Source of the DNA: Epilithonimonas mollis
GTDB lineage: Bacteria; Bacteroidota; Bacteroidia; Flavobacteriales; Weeksellaceae
Assembly: GCF_900142325.1 (NCBI RefSeq)
Contig: NZ_FRAM01000004.1
Span: 1-64,000, forward strand
DNA: 64,000 bases
Direction: 5' to 3'
Every line of letters begins with the position of its first letter. Positions within the stretch are counted from its first letter, which is position 1. The translations under genes were made by a program, and so were the position numbers. This document shows, piece after piece, positions 53,113-62,523 of the stretch. Below the pieces are notes generated by a model. It worked only from the letters and a program-made list of their open reading frames with translations. It did no database searches and was not told the DNA's origin.

Positions 53113-54360
53113 ATGACTAAAACAACAACGCTGGTGTTATCCGTTTCGGCATTTGTATGTCTGTCCGGACAGCAGCAGATGTCTCTTCAGGATTGCGAAC
53201 TCGCATTTCAAAAAAACAACCTCCAACTTCTTGCTGCGCAGTACAATATCAATATGGCAGACGCCGATATTATTCAGGCAAAAATCTGGGAACTTCCACA
53301 AATCGAAGGTTATGTGAATGCGATCAACCCTCAGGATAAAAGAGTTTTTGATGTAACAAGAGCGAAAGGTGTAGAAATAACACAACTGATTTATCTGGGT
53401 GGGAAAAAGAAAAATGAAATCCAATTCGCCAAATCAAACAAAGAATTATCACAACTGCAATTCAGTCAACTCTTGGTGGATCTGAAAACCGAATTGAGAC
53501 AAACTTATTACAATCTGATTTATGAGCAGAAAAAGCAGATTAGTATACAAAATCAATTGAAATATATGAACGACCTTTTGTCGGCTTACAAAACGCAGAC
53601 AGACAAAGGGAATGTTTCTCTTAAAGATTATGTAAGACTTCAAAGTATTGTTATTCAGCTGAATAATGATAAAATTGAAATCAATAATAACATACTGGCT
53701 TTTCAGCAAAAGATGAAAGTCCTGACTGGAAATACAGAAAGTATTTTACCCAATATTCCCAAAGCAGAAGAGAATGAGATTTTGATTTCTCAGCCTTTCG
53801 GAGATGTTGAAGTCCTGAAAAGCAAAGCTTTAGAAAACAATGCAGATTATCTCTACCAAGTAAAACTGATTGAGAACAGCAAGCTTTACGCACAATGGCA
53901 AAAATCACTGAACATTCCAGACCTTAATCTTGGCGCCGAATATGACCAGGCCTCAGGAACTTTCAATAATGAGGTCAATTTGAAAATCGGAATTCCGATA
54001 CCGCTGTGGCAATCGAATAAAGGGAATGTAGAAAAGGCGAAATATGCGATTCAGCAAAATGAGAAAAACTTAGAATATCAAAAACTGAATCTCCAAACTC
54101 AGGTGGAATCGGTATATCAGACCTGGAAAAATCAATATGATCAATATTACGAATTGAAACCTGTGGATATGGAAAACCTGGATACGGTTTACAACGGCAT
54201 TCTGAAAAACTTCCGAAGCGGAAACATCAGCCTGATGGATTTCACAGACTTCCTGGAGAGTTACAGGCAAACCGTTTTGCAGGTTTACGAAATGAAGAAA
54301 CAGATTATGATTTCTGCCGAAGAAATCAATCAATTAGTGCAAACCAAAATCTTTTATTAA
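53113..54360 (+). CDS. czcC: Outer-membrane efflux protein (TolC/CzcC family)
   Basis: 415 residues from the ATG at 53113; a TTG eight codons earlier is less likely. A signal peptide covers the first 20 residues. Two TolC-type repeats of long coiled helices (LQDCELAFQKNNLQLLAAQYNI and LNLQTQVESVYQTWKNQYDQY). It forms the outer-membrane channel of the RND system. The gene is 4 bp from the adaptor gene. The czc symbol is by analogy. Confidence 0.88.
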   Translation: MTKTTTLVLSVSAFVCLSGQQQMSLQDCELAFQKNNLQLLAAQYNINMADADIIQAKIWELPQIEGYVNAINPQDKRVFDVTRAKGVEITQLIYLGGKKKNEIQFAKSNKELSQLQFSQLLVDLKTELRQTYYNLIYEQKKQISIQNQLKYMNDLLSAYKTQTDKGNVSLKDYVRLQSIVIQLNNDKIEINNNILAFQQKMKVLTGNTESILPNIPKAEENEILISQPFGDVEVLKSKALENNADYLYQVKLIENSKLYAQWQKSLNIPDLNLGAEYDQASGTFNNEVNLKIGIPIPLWQSNKGNVEKAKYAIQQNEKNLEYQKLNLQTQVESVYQTWKNQYDQYYELKPVDMENLDTVYNGILKNFRSGNISLMDFTDFLESYRQTVLQVYEMKKQIMISAEEINQLVQTKIFY

Positions 54361-54364
54361 ACGT

Positions 54365-55447
54365 ATGAAAAATATTATTATTCCAGTTATCCTCGCTATA
54401 AGCCTGTCTTCTTGTTCTAAAAAAGAAGAAATAGTAAAGGATGAAGCAAAAGGTTTTGAGTTGAGCCAAACGATGCTGAAATCTACAACATTCGCCAAAG
54501 TAGAGAAAAAATTCATTGAAGATGAATTCAGTTTCTATGGAAAAATCTCGGCAGATAAAAACACTTACATTGACATTTTCCCTTTGGTAGGCGGTAACGT
54601 GCTGAGCGTGAATGTGGAATTAGGCGATTATGTGCATAAAGGTCAGGTCTTGGCAACCATCAGAAGTACAGAATTGGCTGATGTTCAGAAAGACGTGAGC
54701 GATGCAAAGACCGATTTGCGTGTCGCAGAAAACAATCTGCGTGTTGCAAAAGAAATGTACGAAGGAAAACTGAACACCGAAAAAGACATCAAAGAAGCAC
54801 AGGCTGATGTGCAAAGAGCAAAAGATGCCGTTCAGCGTTCCAATGCTGTGAGCACGGTTTACAATGTGAAAAAAGGAAATATCTACAGTGTGATTTCGCC
54901 AATCAACGGTTTCATTGTTCATAAGGATATCAATAAAGATATGGAACTCAGAAGCGACCGAAGCGAAAATATCTTCGATGTTGCCAATACCAAAAATGTC
55001 TGGGCCATTATGAATGTGAATGAGGCTGACATCGATAAAATCAACCTTGGAATGAAGGCTCAGGTTTCTACATTGTCTTATCCGGACAAGGTTTTTTATG
55101 GTAAGATTGATAAGATTTTTAAAATCATAGATCCAGCGACCAATGCGATGCAAGCCAGAGTAGTGCTGGATAACACGCAAGGTTTATTGATTCCGGAAAG
55201 TAAAGCGACCATCCGAGTGTCGTCTGCGGAAAATGAAATGGCTTTGGCAATCCCGTCCAGCGCAGTGATTTTTGATGACAACCGATATTTTGTTGTGGTT
55301 TATAAAACGCAGGCAGACATCAAAGTCAAAGAGATCAAAATCCTGAAGCAAAATGCAGAAAATACCTACATCACATCAGGACTTTCCGAAGGCGAAACCA
55401 TCGTAACCACCAATCAACTGTTGATTTACCGTTCTTTAAATAATTAA
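54365..55447 (+). CDS. czcB: RND efflux periplasmic adaptor lipoprotein
   Basis: 360 residues. A lipobox (SLSSC, Cys17) anchors it; Ser and Lys follow. Membrane-fusion protein with hairpin helices (DVSDAKTDLRVAENNLRVAKE), a lipoyl-like domain (GNVLSVNVELGDYVHKGQVL) and barrel segments. It links the pump to the outer-membrane channel. No histidine-rich N-terminal extension as in some CzcB proteins. The gap to the pump gene is 320 bp and contains REP-like repeats, unusual inside an operon. Confidence 0.9.
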   Translation: MKNIIIPVILAISLSSCSKKEEIVKDEAKGFELSQTMLKSTTFAKVEKKFIEDEFSFYGKISADKNTYIDIFPLVGGNVLSVNVELGDYVHKGQVLATIRSTELADVQKDVSDAKTDLRVAENNLRVAKEMYEGKLNTEKDIKEAQADVQRAKDAVQRSNAVSTVYNVKKGNIYSVISPINGFIVHKDINKDMELRSDRSENIFDVANTKNVWAIMNVNEADIDKINLGMKAQVSTLSYPDKVFYGKIDKIFKIIDPATNAMQARVVLDNTQGLLIPESKATIRVSSAENEMALAIPSSAVIFDDNRYFVVVYKTQADIKVKEIKILKQNAENTYITSGLSEGETIVTTNQLLIYRSLNN

Positions 55448-55556
55448 GAAGATGATAGATAGTAGAGAAAAGATGATAGTCTTACAATAATTCTCTTTTA
55501 ATCTCTAACATATATTGAACTTCATTATTAATAGATATTTAAATCTTTATTCGACA

Positions 55557-55757
55557 AACCCGATCGGGTTTAATATCAATAGCCGTAGGTGAAACCTATG
55601 GATACAAGGTATTGGATATTATATACGGAATCATAGTTCCATCCGAATCTGAAGGATTCAATATTAATGCCGTAGGTGCAACCTATGGAAACCGAATCAA
55701 ACACATACCGAATCCGAAGGATTCAATTTTAATAACCACAGTTTTGACCTGTGATTA
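55557..55757 (+). repeat. Cluster of three REP-like hairpins between adaptor and pump genes
   Basis: The 320-bp gap 55448-55767 is mostly repeats. Copies with the hairpin GCCGTAGGTgaaACCTATGG are at 55582-55601 and 55669-55687 (with gca loop), preceded by AAGGATTCAATATTAAT-like sequence. A third, ACCACAGTTTTGACCTGTGAT, is at 55736-55756. No gene is seen here. The family recurs at 47666-47703. Confidence 0.65.
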
Positions 55758-55767
55758 AATATAAAAT

Positions 55768-58700
55768 ATGAACAAATTCATCAAAAACATCATCGGATTT
55801 TCTCTCAAGAATAAAGCCTTTACCTTCATTTGGGTCGCAATATTGGCGGTTGCGGGATTCATCAGTTTCAAGAATATGCCGATTGAAGCATTTCCGGATG
55901 TTACAAACACCCAAATCGTCATTATCACCCAATGGAACGGGCGCAGCGCCGAAGAAGTAGAACGTTTCGTGACCACACCAATCGAGCTGGCAATGAGTCC
56001 TGTTCAGAAGAAAACCAGCGTCCGAAGTACGACGATGTTCGGGCTTTCCATCGTCAAGATTTTATTTGAAGATGGTGTAGACGATATTTTTGCCAGAAAT
56101 ATGGTCAATAATCAACTCCGAACGGTAAGTTTACCGGAAGACATTGACCCGGAAGTTCAGCCTCCGTACGGACCAACCGGCGAGATTTACCGATACACAT
56201 TAGAAAGCAAAGACCGGGATTCCAGAGACCTTTTAACCTTACAAACCTGGGTGGTCGATCGGGCGCTCCGAAGTGTTCCCGGCGTTGCCGATGTCAATGT
56301 TTTCGGTGGGCAGGACAAAGTTTTCGAGCTGAGTATCGACCCAAGAAAACTAGACAAGTATAATCTGACACCTTCCGAAGTTTTGGAAGCCGTCACCAAC
56401 AGCAACCTGAATGTCGGTGGTGATGTTATCGAAAAAAGTGGTCAGGCTTATGTCGTTCGGGGAATTGGTTTGGTCAAATCCATTTCGGATATCGAAAACA
56501 TTACCATTCACAATGACGGCGGAAATCCAATCCTTGTTAAGAATGTAGCTGATGTTCACGAGGGCAGTTTACCAAGAGTTGGTCAGGCTTCTTTGAACAA
56601 TGAAGCGGATACCGTGGAAGGAATTGTGGTAATGAGAAAAGGTGAGAACGCGCAGGAAGTTCTCCTTGCCGTCAAAGACAAAATCAACGAACTGAACACC
56701 AAGATTCTTCCCAAAGATGTGAAGATGAAAACCTTCTATGACCGTCAGAATCTGATGGATTTCACAACCAAAACGGTAATGCACAACTTGTTGGAAGGTA
56801 TTATTCTGGTAACCGTGATTGTCCTGATTTTTATGGCAGACTGGCGAACCACTTTGATAGTTTCCATCATCATTCCGTTGTCACTGTTGTTTGCATTTTT
56901 CTGTCTGAGGATGGCTGGTATGAGTGCCAACTTGTTGTCATTAGGAGCCGTAGATTTCGGGATTATCATTGATGGAGCCGTCGTGATGGTCGAAGGATTA
57001 TTCGTAATGCTCGACCACAAAGCCCACAAATACGGAATGGAACGCTTCAACAAAATGGCGAAAGCAGGCTGGATAAAGCAAACCGGAACCGGACTGGGAA
57101 AAGCGATTTTCTTCTCAAAATTAATCATCATCACTTCATTGCTGCCGATATTTTCTTTCCAGAAAGTGGAGGGCAAAATGTTCTCGCCATTGGCATTTAC
57201 ACTAGGTTTCGCTTTGCTCGGCGCATTGATATTCACACTGACGTTGGTTCCCGTGATGTCCCATTTGTTATTAAAGAAGAATGTGAAGGAAAAGAATAAC
57301 CCATTCGTGAATTTCTGGGACAAGTATGTGATGAAAGGTCTGAAGTTCACATTCAAATATAAAAAAGTCAGTTTGTTGATATCCACTGCAGTTCTGGCGG
57401 TGACCTTATTCTCGGCTAAGTTCTTAGGAACTGAATTTTTACCGCAGCTGAATGAAGGTTCACTCTGGATTACCGCAGAGATGCCGATGAGTTCATCCCT
57501 CAAAGAATCGCTTAAAACCGCAGATATCTTGAAGAAAGATATTATGAGTTTCCCGGAAGTCACGGGTGTTCTCGCACAGACGGGAAGGAGTAATGACGGA
57601 ACCGACCCGAATGGTTTCGGATTCGTGCAGTTTGCAGTGAGTCTCCAGCCAAAAGAGGAATGGAAACGGAAAATTACCTATGATGAACTGGTGGAAGAAA
57701 TTGATAAGAAGCTAAAGAACTACCAGGGAATTACCTACAATTATTCCCAACCGATTTCCGATAATGTGGCCGAAGCTGTCGCTGGTTTCAAAGCAGAAAA
57801 CGGAATCAAAATCCATGGCGACAACCTTCACACTTTGGACAGGTTGGCAGAGGAAGTCCTGGTATCTATCAAAGATGTGGACGGTGTCAAAGAACCAGGA
57901 ATCATTAAAAATATTGGTCAGCCCGAGATCAGTGTGGTTTTGGACAGAAACAAAATGGCCGCTTATGGTGTTTTGCCTGCCGATGCTCAGGCGGTTCTGG
58001 AAATGGCTTTCGGTGGAAAAACAGCGTCCGAAATGTTTGACGGCGAAAGAAAATTCCCTATCAGACTGCGTTATGCCGAGGATTACAGAAAGAACGAAGA
58101 GGATATTTCGTCCCTGATGGTGCCAACGCAGGACGGTGCAAAAATTCCGCTGAAGGAGATTAGCACGCTTGAAAAGGAAAATGGCGCGGCGTTCATCTAC
58201 CGGGATGATATCAAACGTTACATCGGGGTTAAGTTCTCGATTCGTGACCGGGATTTGGGTGGAACCATCGCCGATGCTCAGAAGAAAGTGGACAAAATCA
58301 AATTGCCGGATGGTTACAAGATTGGCTGGACAGGACAATTTGAAAATCAGCAGAGAGCGACTAACCGATTGGCTCAGGTTGTTCCAATCAGTATTTTGGG
58401 GATTTTCTTCCTGTTGTTCATCCTGTTTGGGAATATGAAAGATTCGCTTTTGGTTTTAGCCAATGTTCCTTTTGCTTTGATTGGCGCTATCATCGCCCTG
58501 CATTTGACGCATATGAATTTCGGGATTTCGGCAGGAGTCGGGATGATTGCCCTGATAGGGATTTGTATCCAGAATGGTGTGATTTTGATTTCAGAATTCC
58601 ATACGAATGTCAAGAAAGGATTATCATTAGATCATTCAATAATGGAAGGCGTGAAAGTGCGCACAAGACCCGTAGTAATGACCGCTTTGATGGCCTCCAT

Positions 58701-58866
58701 CGGTTTGCTTCCTGCTGCACTTTCCACAGGAATCGGATCCGAATCTCAGAAACCTCTGGCGATTGTCATTATTGGCGGATTGATTACTGCGACTGTTCTT
58801 ACGCTTCTTATTTTCCCGATTATCTTCTGGATTTTCAACAGGAGAAAAAATGAAGCCATTAACTAA
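55768..58866 (+). CDS. czcA: Heavy-metal efflux RND pump (CzcA type)
   Basis: 1032 residues with 12 predicted spans and two large periplasmic loops. The first loop begins KNMPIEAFPDVTNTQIVI. The proton-relay motif DFGIIIDGAVVMVE holds Asp396, Asp402 and Glu409, the signature described for divalent-cation pumps (Zn, Co, Cd) rather than Cu/Ag CusA pumps, which have an Ala-Asp-Ala variant. It exports metals from cytoplasm or periplasm with CzcB and CzcC. Metal choice between Zn, Co and Cd is inference. Confidence 0.93.
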   Translation: MNKFIKNIIGFSLKNKAFTFIWVAILAVAGFISFKNMPIEAFPDVTNTQIVIITQWNGRSAEEVERFVTTPIELAMSPVQKKTSVRSTTMFGLSIVKILFEDGVDDIFARNMVNNQLRTVSLPEDIDPEVQPPYGPTGEIYRYTLESKDRDSRDLLTLQTWVVDRALRSVPGVADVNVFGGQDKVFELSIDPRKLDKYNLTPSEVLEAVTNSNLNVGGDVIEKSGQAYVVRGIGLVKSISDIENITIHNDGGNPILVKNVADVHEGSLPRVGQASLNNEADTVEGIVVMRKGENAQEVLLAVKDKINELNTKILPKDVKMKTFYDRQNLMDFTTKTVMHNLLEGIILVTVIVLIFMADWRTTLIVSIIIPLSLLFAFFCLRMAGMSANLLSLGAVDFGIIIDGAVVMVEGLFVMLDHKAHKYGMERFNKMAKAGWIKQTGTGLGKAIFFSKLIIITSLLPIFSFQKVEGKMFSPLAFTLGFALLGALIFTLTLVPVMSHLLLKKNVKEKNNPFVNFWDKYVMKGLKFTFKYKKVSLLISTAVLAVTLFSAKFLGTEFLPQLNEGSLWITAEMPMSSSLKESLKTADILKKDIMSFPEVTGVLAQTGRSNDGTDPNGFGFVQFAVSLQPKEEWKRKITYDELVEEIDKKLKNYQGITYNYSQPISDNVAEAVAGFKAENGIKIHGDNLHTLDRLAEEVLVSIKDVDGVKEPGIIKNIGQPEISVVLDRNKMAAYGVLPADAQAVLEMAFGGKTASEMFDGERKFPIRLRYAEDYRKNEEDISSLMVPTQDGAKIPLKEISTLEKENGAAFIYRDDIKRYIGVKFSIRDRDLGGTIADAQKKVDKIKLPDGYKIGWTGQFENQQRATNRLAQVVPISILGIFFLLFILFGNMKDSLLVLANVPFALIGAIIALHLTHMNFGISAGVGMIALIGICIQNGVILISEFHTNVKKGLSLDHSIMEGVKVRTRPVVMTALMASIGLLPAALSTGIGSESQKPLAIVIIGGLITATVLTLLIFPIIFWIFNRRKNEAIN

Positions 58867-58969
58867 AAACTCCAGGACTCCCGGTGTGACATTTGGTTTT
58901 ATCAGGCTGATGCTCTTGAAGTCCATACCAACAGAACAATTTACAGTTGTTTATTTTTCTCTCTATTGG

Positions 58970-59003
58970 CGTTCCCTTCGATTATTTCTGAGGGAACGTT
59001 TTT
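58970..59003 (+). terminator. Terminator of the efflux operon
   Basis: Stem CGTTCCCT/AGGGAACG with a 13-base loop, followed by TTTTTG. It lies 104 bp after the czcA stop. Confidence 0.7.
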
Positions 59004-59045
59004 GTTTTCATTTTGATGAGTTTCCGAAAAGGTCTTTATGTTTTG

Positions 59046-59113
59046 ATAAAAACATCAAGACGTTTTCAATAAAACAACTTGACCTTTTTATGAAAACATC
59101 AAGTTGTTTTCGA
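59046..59113. repeat. Short direct and inverted repeats
   Basis: AAAACATCAAG occurs at 59049-59059 and 59093-59103, 44 bp apart, each within a 25-base unit that matches at most positions. In addition AAAACAACTTGA (59071-59082) and TCAAGTTGTTTT (59099-59110) form a perfect 12-bp inverted repeat with a 16-base loop. Confidence 0.5.
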
Positions 59114-59362
59114 TGCCCTCTGCAAACGTCCTATCCATAGGACTTGACGAAGGTCATTTTCCAGCTTTGAAACAGCTTAGATTTTGTACTGCATTTCATT
59201 CAAAATCCTCAATTTCCAACCGGCGATGTGTATGCGGTATGTCCCTGATTTTCATTTGTTTTTATTCGAATTGATGAACGTTTGACATCGGAAGGCGGAT
59301 AAAGATGCTCCAGTCATTCGTTTGATTGTTCTAATTCTTATCTTTGGTCATAAAATAAAACT

Positions 59363-59986
59363 ATGCGGAACTTTACTTTTCTGTTGTTACTGTTTGCTGG
59401 TATCAGCGGATTTTCTCAGAAGTTTTCTAAGGAAGAAAAAGATTTGATCCTGGCAGGCGATTTGGCAACTGCACTGCCAATCTACCAAACGGATAATATA
59501 GAGCAGCACAGGATTTTACTGGCACAGTCGGAGGAGATATCGCCAAAAGATAAAACACTTCCCGTCCTGATTGACCGGATGAAGCGGACTCTGGCTGCAA
59601 CAGACGGCGGCGTGGGCATCGCTGCCCCGCAGGTTGGGATCAACAGGCGGGTGATCCTGGTTCAGCGGTTTGATAAACCCGATTATCCGGTAGAGTATTT
59701 CATCAATCCCGTAATATTATGGCGGTCGGAACTGCTGAACAAAGGTCCGGAAGGCGACCTGTCCATCGAGAATTTCCGGGATGCTTTTTACAGAAGTTAC
59801 AGCATCCGCCTGGAGTACTATGACCTGAGTAACAAGAAGCATGATGAGATGGTGGAAGGCTTCACTGCTGTGATTTTCCAGCATGAGACAGACCATCTTT
59901 CGGGAATTCTGATTCCTGACAAGCTGGAGAAAGAGAAAGATATCCAATACAAAGAAGTGAAAGTTTATCAGAAAATCAAGAATTAG
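59363..59986 (+). CDS. Exported peptide-deformylase-like protein with Cys-to-Asp change
   Basis: 207 residues. A signal peptide (RNFTFLLLLFAGISGFSQ) is followed by a 40-residue extension and a peptide-deformylase domain. Motif 1 is GVGIAAPQVG (residues 83-92). Motif 2, normally EGCLS with the metal-binding Cys, reads EGDLS, Asp132 in place of Cys. Motif 3 is QHETDH (His174, Glu175, His178). Genuine deformylases act in the cytoplasm on nascent peptides, so an exported copy is unexpected. Two His and an Asp could still hold zinc or iron. Function unknown; some other hydrolysis is possible. Confidence 0.8.
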   Translation: MRNFTFLLLLFAGISGFSQKFSKEEKDLILAGDLATALPIYQTDNIEQHRILLAQSEEISPKDKTLPVLIDRMKRTLAATDGGVGIAAPQVGINRRVILVQRFDKPDYPVEYFINPVILWRSELLNKGPEGDLSIENFRDAFYRSYSIRLEYYDLSNKKHDEMVEGFTAVIFQHETDHLSGILIPDKLEKEKDIQYKEVKVYQKIKN

Positions 59987-60031
59987 GTCTGGTTTTTGAA
60001 TAGAGAATAGCAATCAATAAAACATCAAACT

Positions 60032-60376
60032 ATGAACTTTATTATCCGTTTGCTGATTACCGCCATATCAGCTTTTTTGCTCAGCAAAATCCTTTCAGGC
60101 GTACACTTTGACAGCTTTGGCGCAACCATTATTTTTGCGATCGTATTGGGACTTCTGAACCTGGTTGTCAAGCCAGTTCTATCAATCCTGTCGTTACCGA
60201 TCACGATCCTGACACTTGGTTTGTTTTCATTCGTTATCAATGCATTAATTATTATGCTGGCCGCATACGTTATGGGAAGCATGCAGGTTGACGGCTTCTG
60301 GTGGGCACTGTTATTCAGTATTCTGCTGTCGCTGGTGACATCCGCTTTCTCAACCATTTTTGAAAGCAACGATTAA
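60032..60376 (+). CDS. Phage-holin-family (superfamily IV) four-span membrane protein
   Basis: 114 residues with four spans (IRLLITAISAFLLSKIL; AIVLGLLNLVVKPVLSIL; ITILTLGLFSFVINALIIML; and WALLFSILLSLVTSAFS). The KPVLSILSLPITILTLGL pattern is the signature of the mycobacterial 4-TMS holin-like family (PF04020). Despite the name, chromosomal members such as this one are not linked to lysis; their role is unknown. Confidence 0.85.
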   Translation: MNFIIRLLITAISAFLLSKILSGVHFDSFGATIIFAIVLGLLNLVVKPVLSILSLPITILTLGLFSFVINALIIMLAAYVMGSMQVDGFWWALLFSILLSLVTSAFSTIFESND

Positions 60377-60381
60377 AAATT

Positions 60382-60416
60382 AAAAAGAGTTTCAGTTATT
60401 TGAAACTCTTTTTTTA
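60382..60416 (+). terminator. Terminator after the holin-family gene
   Basis: Stem AAAGAGTTTCA/TGAAACTCTTT with loop GTTATT, then T7. Convergent trpA ends at 60477. Confidence 0.85.
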
Positions 60417-60476
60417 TTTGAATTTATTTCCAGCAGATTGAGCTGATTTTGCAGATAATTGAATCTGCGAGAATTC

Positions 60477-61208
60477 TTATTTAATTCCTTTGATGAATTC
60501 TCTTCCTTTCGCTTCCCAATCTTCATTCTCCAATAGAATCTTCACAAAAGCAGTCCCGATAATTCCGCCTTTCGCTTTTTCCGTCACATTCTCAAAATCA
60601 GATTTATCCTTTATTCCAAAACCAATAAAAACAGGATTTTTCAAATTCAATAAAGCCAGTCTGTCCAGATAGTCTTCGTTTTTCAAAACTGCATTTGCGT
60701 TTCCTGTTGTAGATGAGGAACTCACGGCGTACAAAAATCCCGAACTCAAAGAATCCAAATATCTGATGCGCTTTTCTGAAGTTTCCGGCGTCACAAGGAA
60801 AGTGAAATTAAGTTTGTATTTTTTCAGGATTTCGCCATAATGTTTTTCAAAGGCAACGGGTGGCAAATCCGGAATAATCAGTCCTGAAACGCCTACTTCT
60901 GCACATTTCTGACAAAAGTTCTCAAATCCAAATTGAATAACGGGATTCAGATAGCCCATCAGTATTTTCGGAATCGTCACAGATTCTTTGATTTCAGCCA
61001 ATTGTTCGAATAGTTTTTTGATTGACATTCCATTTTTCAGAGCCAAAGAATGTGCATCCTGAATCACAGGTCCATCTGCAACAGGATCAGAATAAGGAAT
61101 CCCGATTTCCATCATATCTGCTCCAGAATCCTGAATTAGTTTGGCAATTTTTCCCGTATCTTCCAGCTTTGGAATTCCTGCTGTGAAATATATGTTTAGT
61201 TTTTTCAT
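60477..61208 (-). CDS. trpA: Tryptophan synthase alpha subunit
   Basis: 243 residues, TIM barrel. It cleaves indole-3-glycerol phosphate to indole, which passes to TrpB. The catalytic Glu/Asp region is MMEIGIPYSDPVADGPVIQ and the loop is GLIIPDLPPV. Last gene of the minus-strand trp operon. The gap to trpB (83 bp) contains interspersed GTTGACAGTT-type repeats, so coupling between the two is looser than usual. Confidence 0.96.
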   Translation of the reverse strand: MKKLNIYFTAGIPKLEDTGKIAKLIQDSGADMMEIGIPYSDPVADGPVIQDAHSLALKNGMSIKKLFEQLAEIKESVTIPKILMGYLNPVIQFGFENFCQKCAEVGVSGLIIPDLPPVAFEKHYGEILKKYKLNFTFLVTPETSEKRIRYLDSLSSGFLYAVSSSSTTGNANAVLKNEDYLDRLALLNLKNPVFIGFGIKDKSDFENVTEKAKGGIIGTAFVKILLENEDWEAKGREFIKGIK

Positions 61209-61291
61209 AAGTTTGTTAATTGTTGTTGGTTGTCAGTTGATAGTTAAAAGTTTAATATATGACAGCTTTAACAGCCATCAACCAAAAACTA
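61209..61291. repeat. Interspersed short repeats between trpB and trpA
   Basis: GTTGTTGGTTGTCAGTTGATAG at the left and CAACCAAAAACTATCAACTG at the right are near-inverted copies of the same GTTGACAGTTG-like unit found before pdxJ and inside trpF. Confidence 0.5.
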
Positions 61292-62488
61292 TCAACTGTC
61301 AACCAAATTTTTCAAATAAGTTTCCATATCCTTATCACCACGGCCAGAAAGACAAATCACAACCACATCATCTTTCTCAAATTTCTTCTTGTCCAAAACT
61401 GCCAAAGCGTGCGCACTTTCTAAAGCCGGAATAATGCCTTCTATTTTTGTCAGTTCAAAAGCGCATTTCAAAGCTTCATCATCATTAATACTAAAAAACT
61501 CCGCACGGCTGGTTCTGAATAAATTGGCGTGCATCGGCCCAATTCCGGGATAATCCAGACCTGCTGAAATGGAATGTGGCTCTGTTACTTGTCCGTCTTC
61601 AGTTTGCATCACCAAACTCTGGCTTCCGTGTAAAATCCCAATGGTTCCCAAAAAAGTTGTTGCAGCAGATTTACCTGAATGGACACCCAAACCGCCAGCT
61701 TCAGCCGCAATTAATTTTACATTTTCCTCGTTCACGAAATGATAAAAAGTTCCGGCCGCATTACTTCCGCCACCCACGCAAGCGATGACATAATCCGGAT
61801 TTTCTCTACCGATTTTTTCATTTAGTTGTTCTTTGATTTCCTTTGAAATCACACTTTGGAATCTCGCCACCAAATCCGGAAACGGATGCGGACCAACCAC
61901 ACTTCCAATAATATAATGTGTTGTAGATGGATTGTTAATCCAATCTCTCAAGGCTTCATTCACTGCGTCTTTCAATGTTTTTGAACCCGACGTTGCAGGA
62001 ATCACAGTTGCGCCCAGCATTTTCATTCGGGCAACGTTTGGTGCTTGTCTTTGAATATCGATTTCGCCCATATATACAATGCATTCCAAACCTAATAAAG
62101 CACAAGCAGTTGCTGTTGCAACGCCGTGTTGTCCGGCGCCGGTTTCGGCGATTATTCTGTGTTTTCCTAATTTCTTTGCCAGCAACGCCTGCCCAAGAGC
62201 ATTGTTGATTTTGTGTGCTCCGGTGTGATTGAGATCTTCTCTTTTCAGATAAATCTGAGTCTGATATTTTTCGCTCAGATTTTTCGCAAAATAGAGTGGA
62301 GTAGCGCGCCCAACATAATCTTTCAGTAAATCCTGAAATTCCGCTTGGAATTCTTCTGATTCGATGATTTGGATGTATTGTTCCTGTAATTCGGCAACGT
62401 TTGGGTAAAGCATTTCTGGGACAAAAGCGCCTCCGAAATCGCCGTAATAACCGTTTTTATCTGGGTTTTGGTAGTTCATATTTTTCAT
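61292..62488 (-). CDS. trpB: Tryptophan synthase beta subunit
   Basis: 398 residues. A pyridoxal-phosphate enzyme that condenses indole with serine; the cofactor Lys is in [13 protein letters not shown], and [13 protein letters not shown] binds the phosphate. [15 protein letters not shown] is also family-specific (reads AETGAGQHG). It follows the transposase remnant and precedes trpA in the minus-strand operon. An ATG at 62479 two codons inside is an equally good start. Confidence 0.97.
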   Translation of the reverse strand: MKNMNYQNPDKNGYYGDFGGAFVPEMLYPNVAELQEQYIQIIESEEFQAEFQDLLKDYVGRATPLYFAKNLSEKYQTQIYLKREDLNHTGAHKINNALGQALLAKKLGKHRIIAETGAGQHGVATATACALLGLECIVYMGEIDIQRQAPNVARMKMLGATVIPATSGSKTLKDAVNEALRDWINNPSTTHYIIGSVVGPHPFPDLVARFQSVISKEIKEQLNEKIGRENPDYVIACVGGGSNAAGTFYHFVNEENVKLIAAEAGGLGVHSGKSAATTFLGTIGILHGSQSLVMQTEDGQVTEPHSISAGLDYPGIGPMHANLFRTSRAEFFSINDDEALKCAFELTKIEGIIPALESAHALAVLDKKKFEKDDVVVICLSGRGDKDMETYLKNLVDS

Positions 62489-62497
62489 TTTTATTTA

Positions 62498-62510
62498 GCC
62501 ACAAAGTGGC
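62498..62510. repeat. Small hairpin between trpB and the transposase remnant
   Basis: GCCACaaaGTGGC, a 5-bp perfect stem with loop AAA, beside the REP arm at 62524; probably part of the same repeat unit. Confidence 0.4.
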
Positions 62511-62523
62511 GATTTAATAAAGA

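Larger units (their letters stand above)
58867..59362. other. Intergenic region with terminator and short repeats
   Basis: About 500 bp without a convincing gene. It holds the czcA terminator at 58970-59003, a 44-bp-spaced direct repeat with an inverted arm at 59046-59113, and a small GTCCTAT/ATAGGAC hairpin at 59128-59143. A 96-codon open frame starting near the end of czcA has improbable composition and was rejected. Confidence 0.5.

Noticed and set aside
55557-55757. CRISPR-like array in the adaptor-pump gap
   Set aside because: Repeat units vary in sequence and spacing and form their own hairpins; there are no uniform spacers and no cas genes.
56745-57563. 272-codon antisense frame within czcA
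   Set aside because: Antisense to highly conserved pump sequence, with low-complexity composition and no motif.
58850-59140. 96-codon open frame overlapping the end of czcA
   Set aside because: It crosses the efflux-operon terminator and the repeat cluster; composition (Phe, Arg, Cys, Leu) is unlike a real protein.
59363-59986. Calling this gene an ordinary def (peptide deformylase)
   Set aside because: The signal peptide and the missing metal-ligand Cys argue against the housekeeping function.
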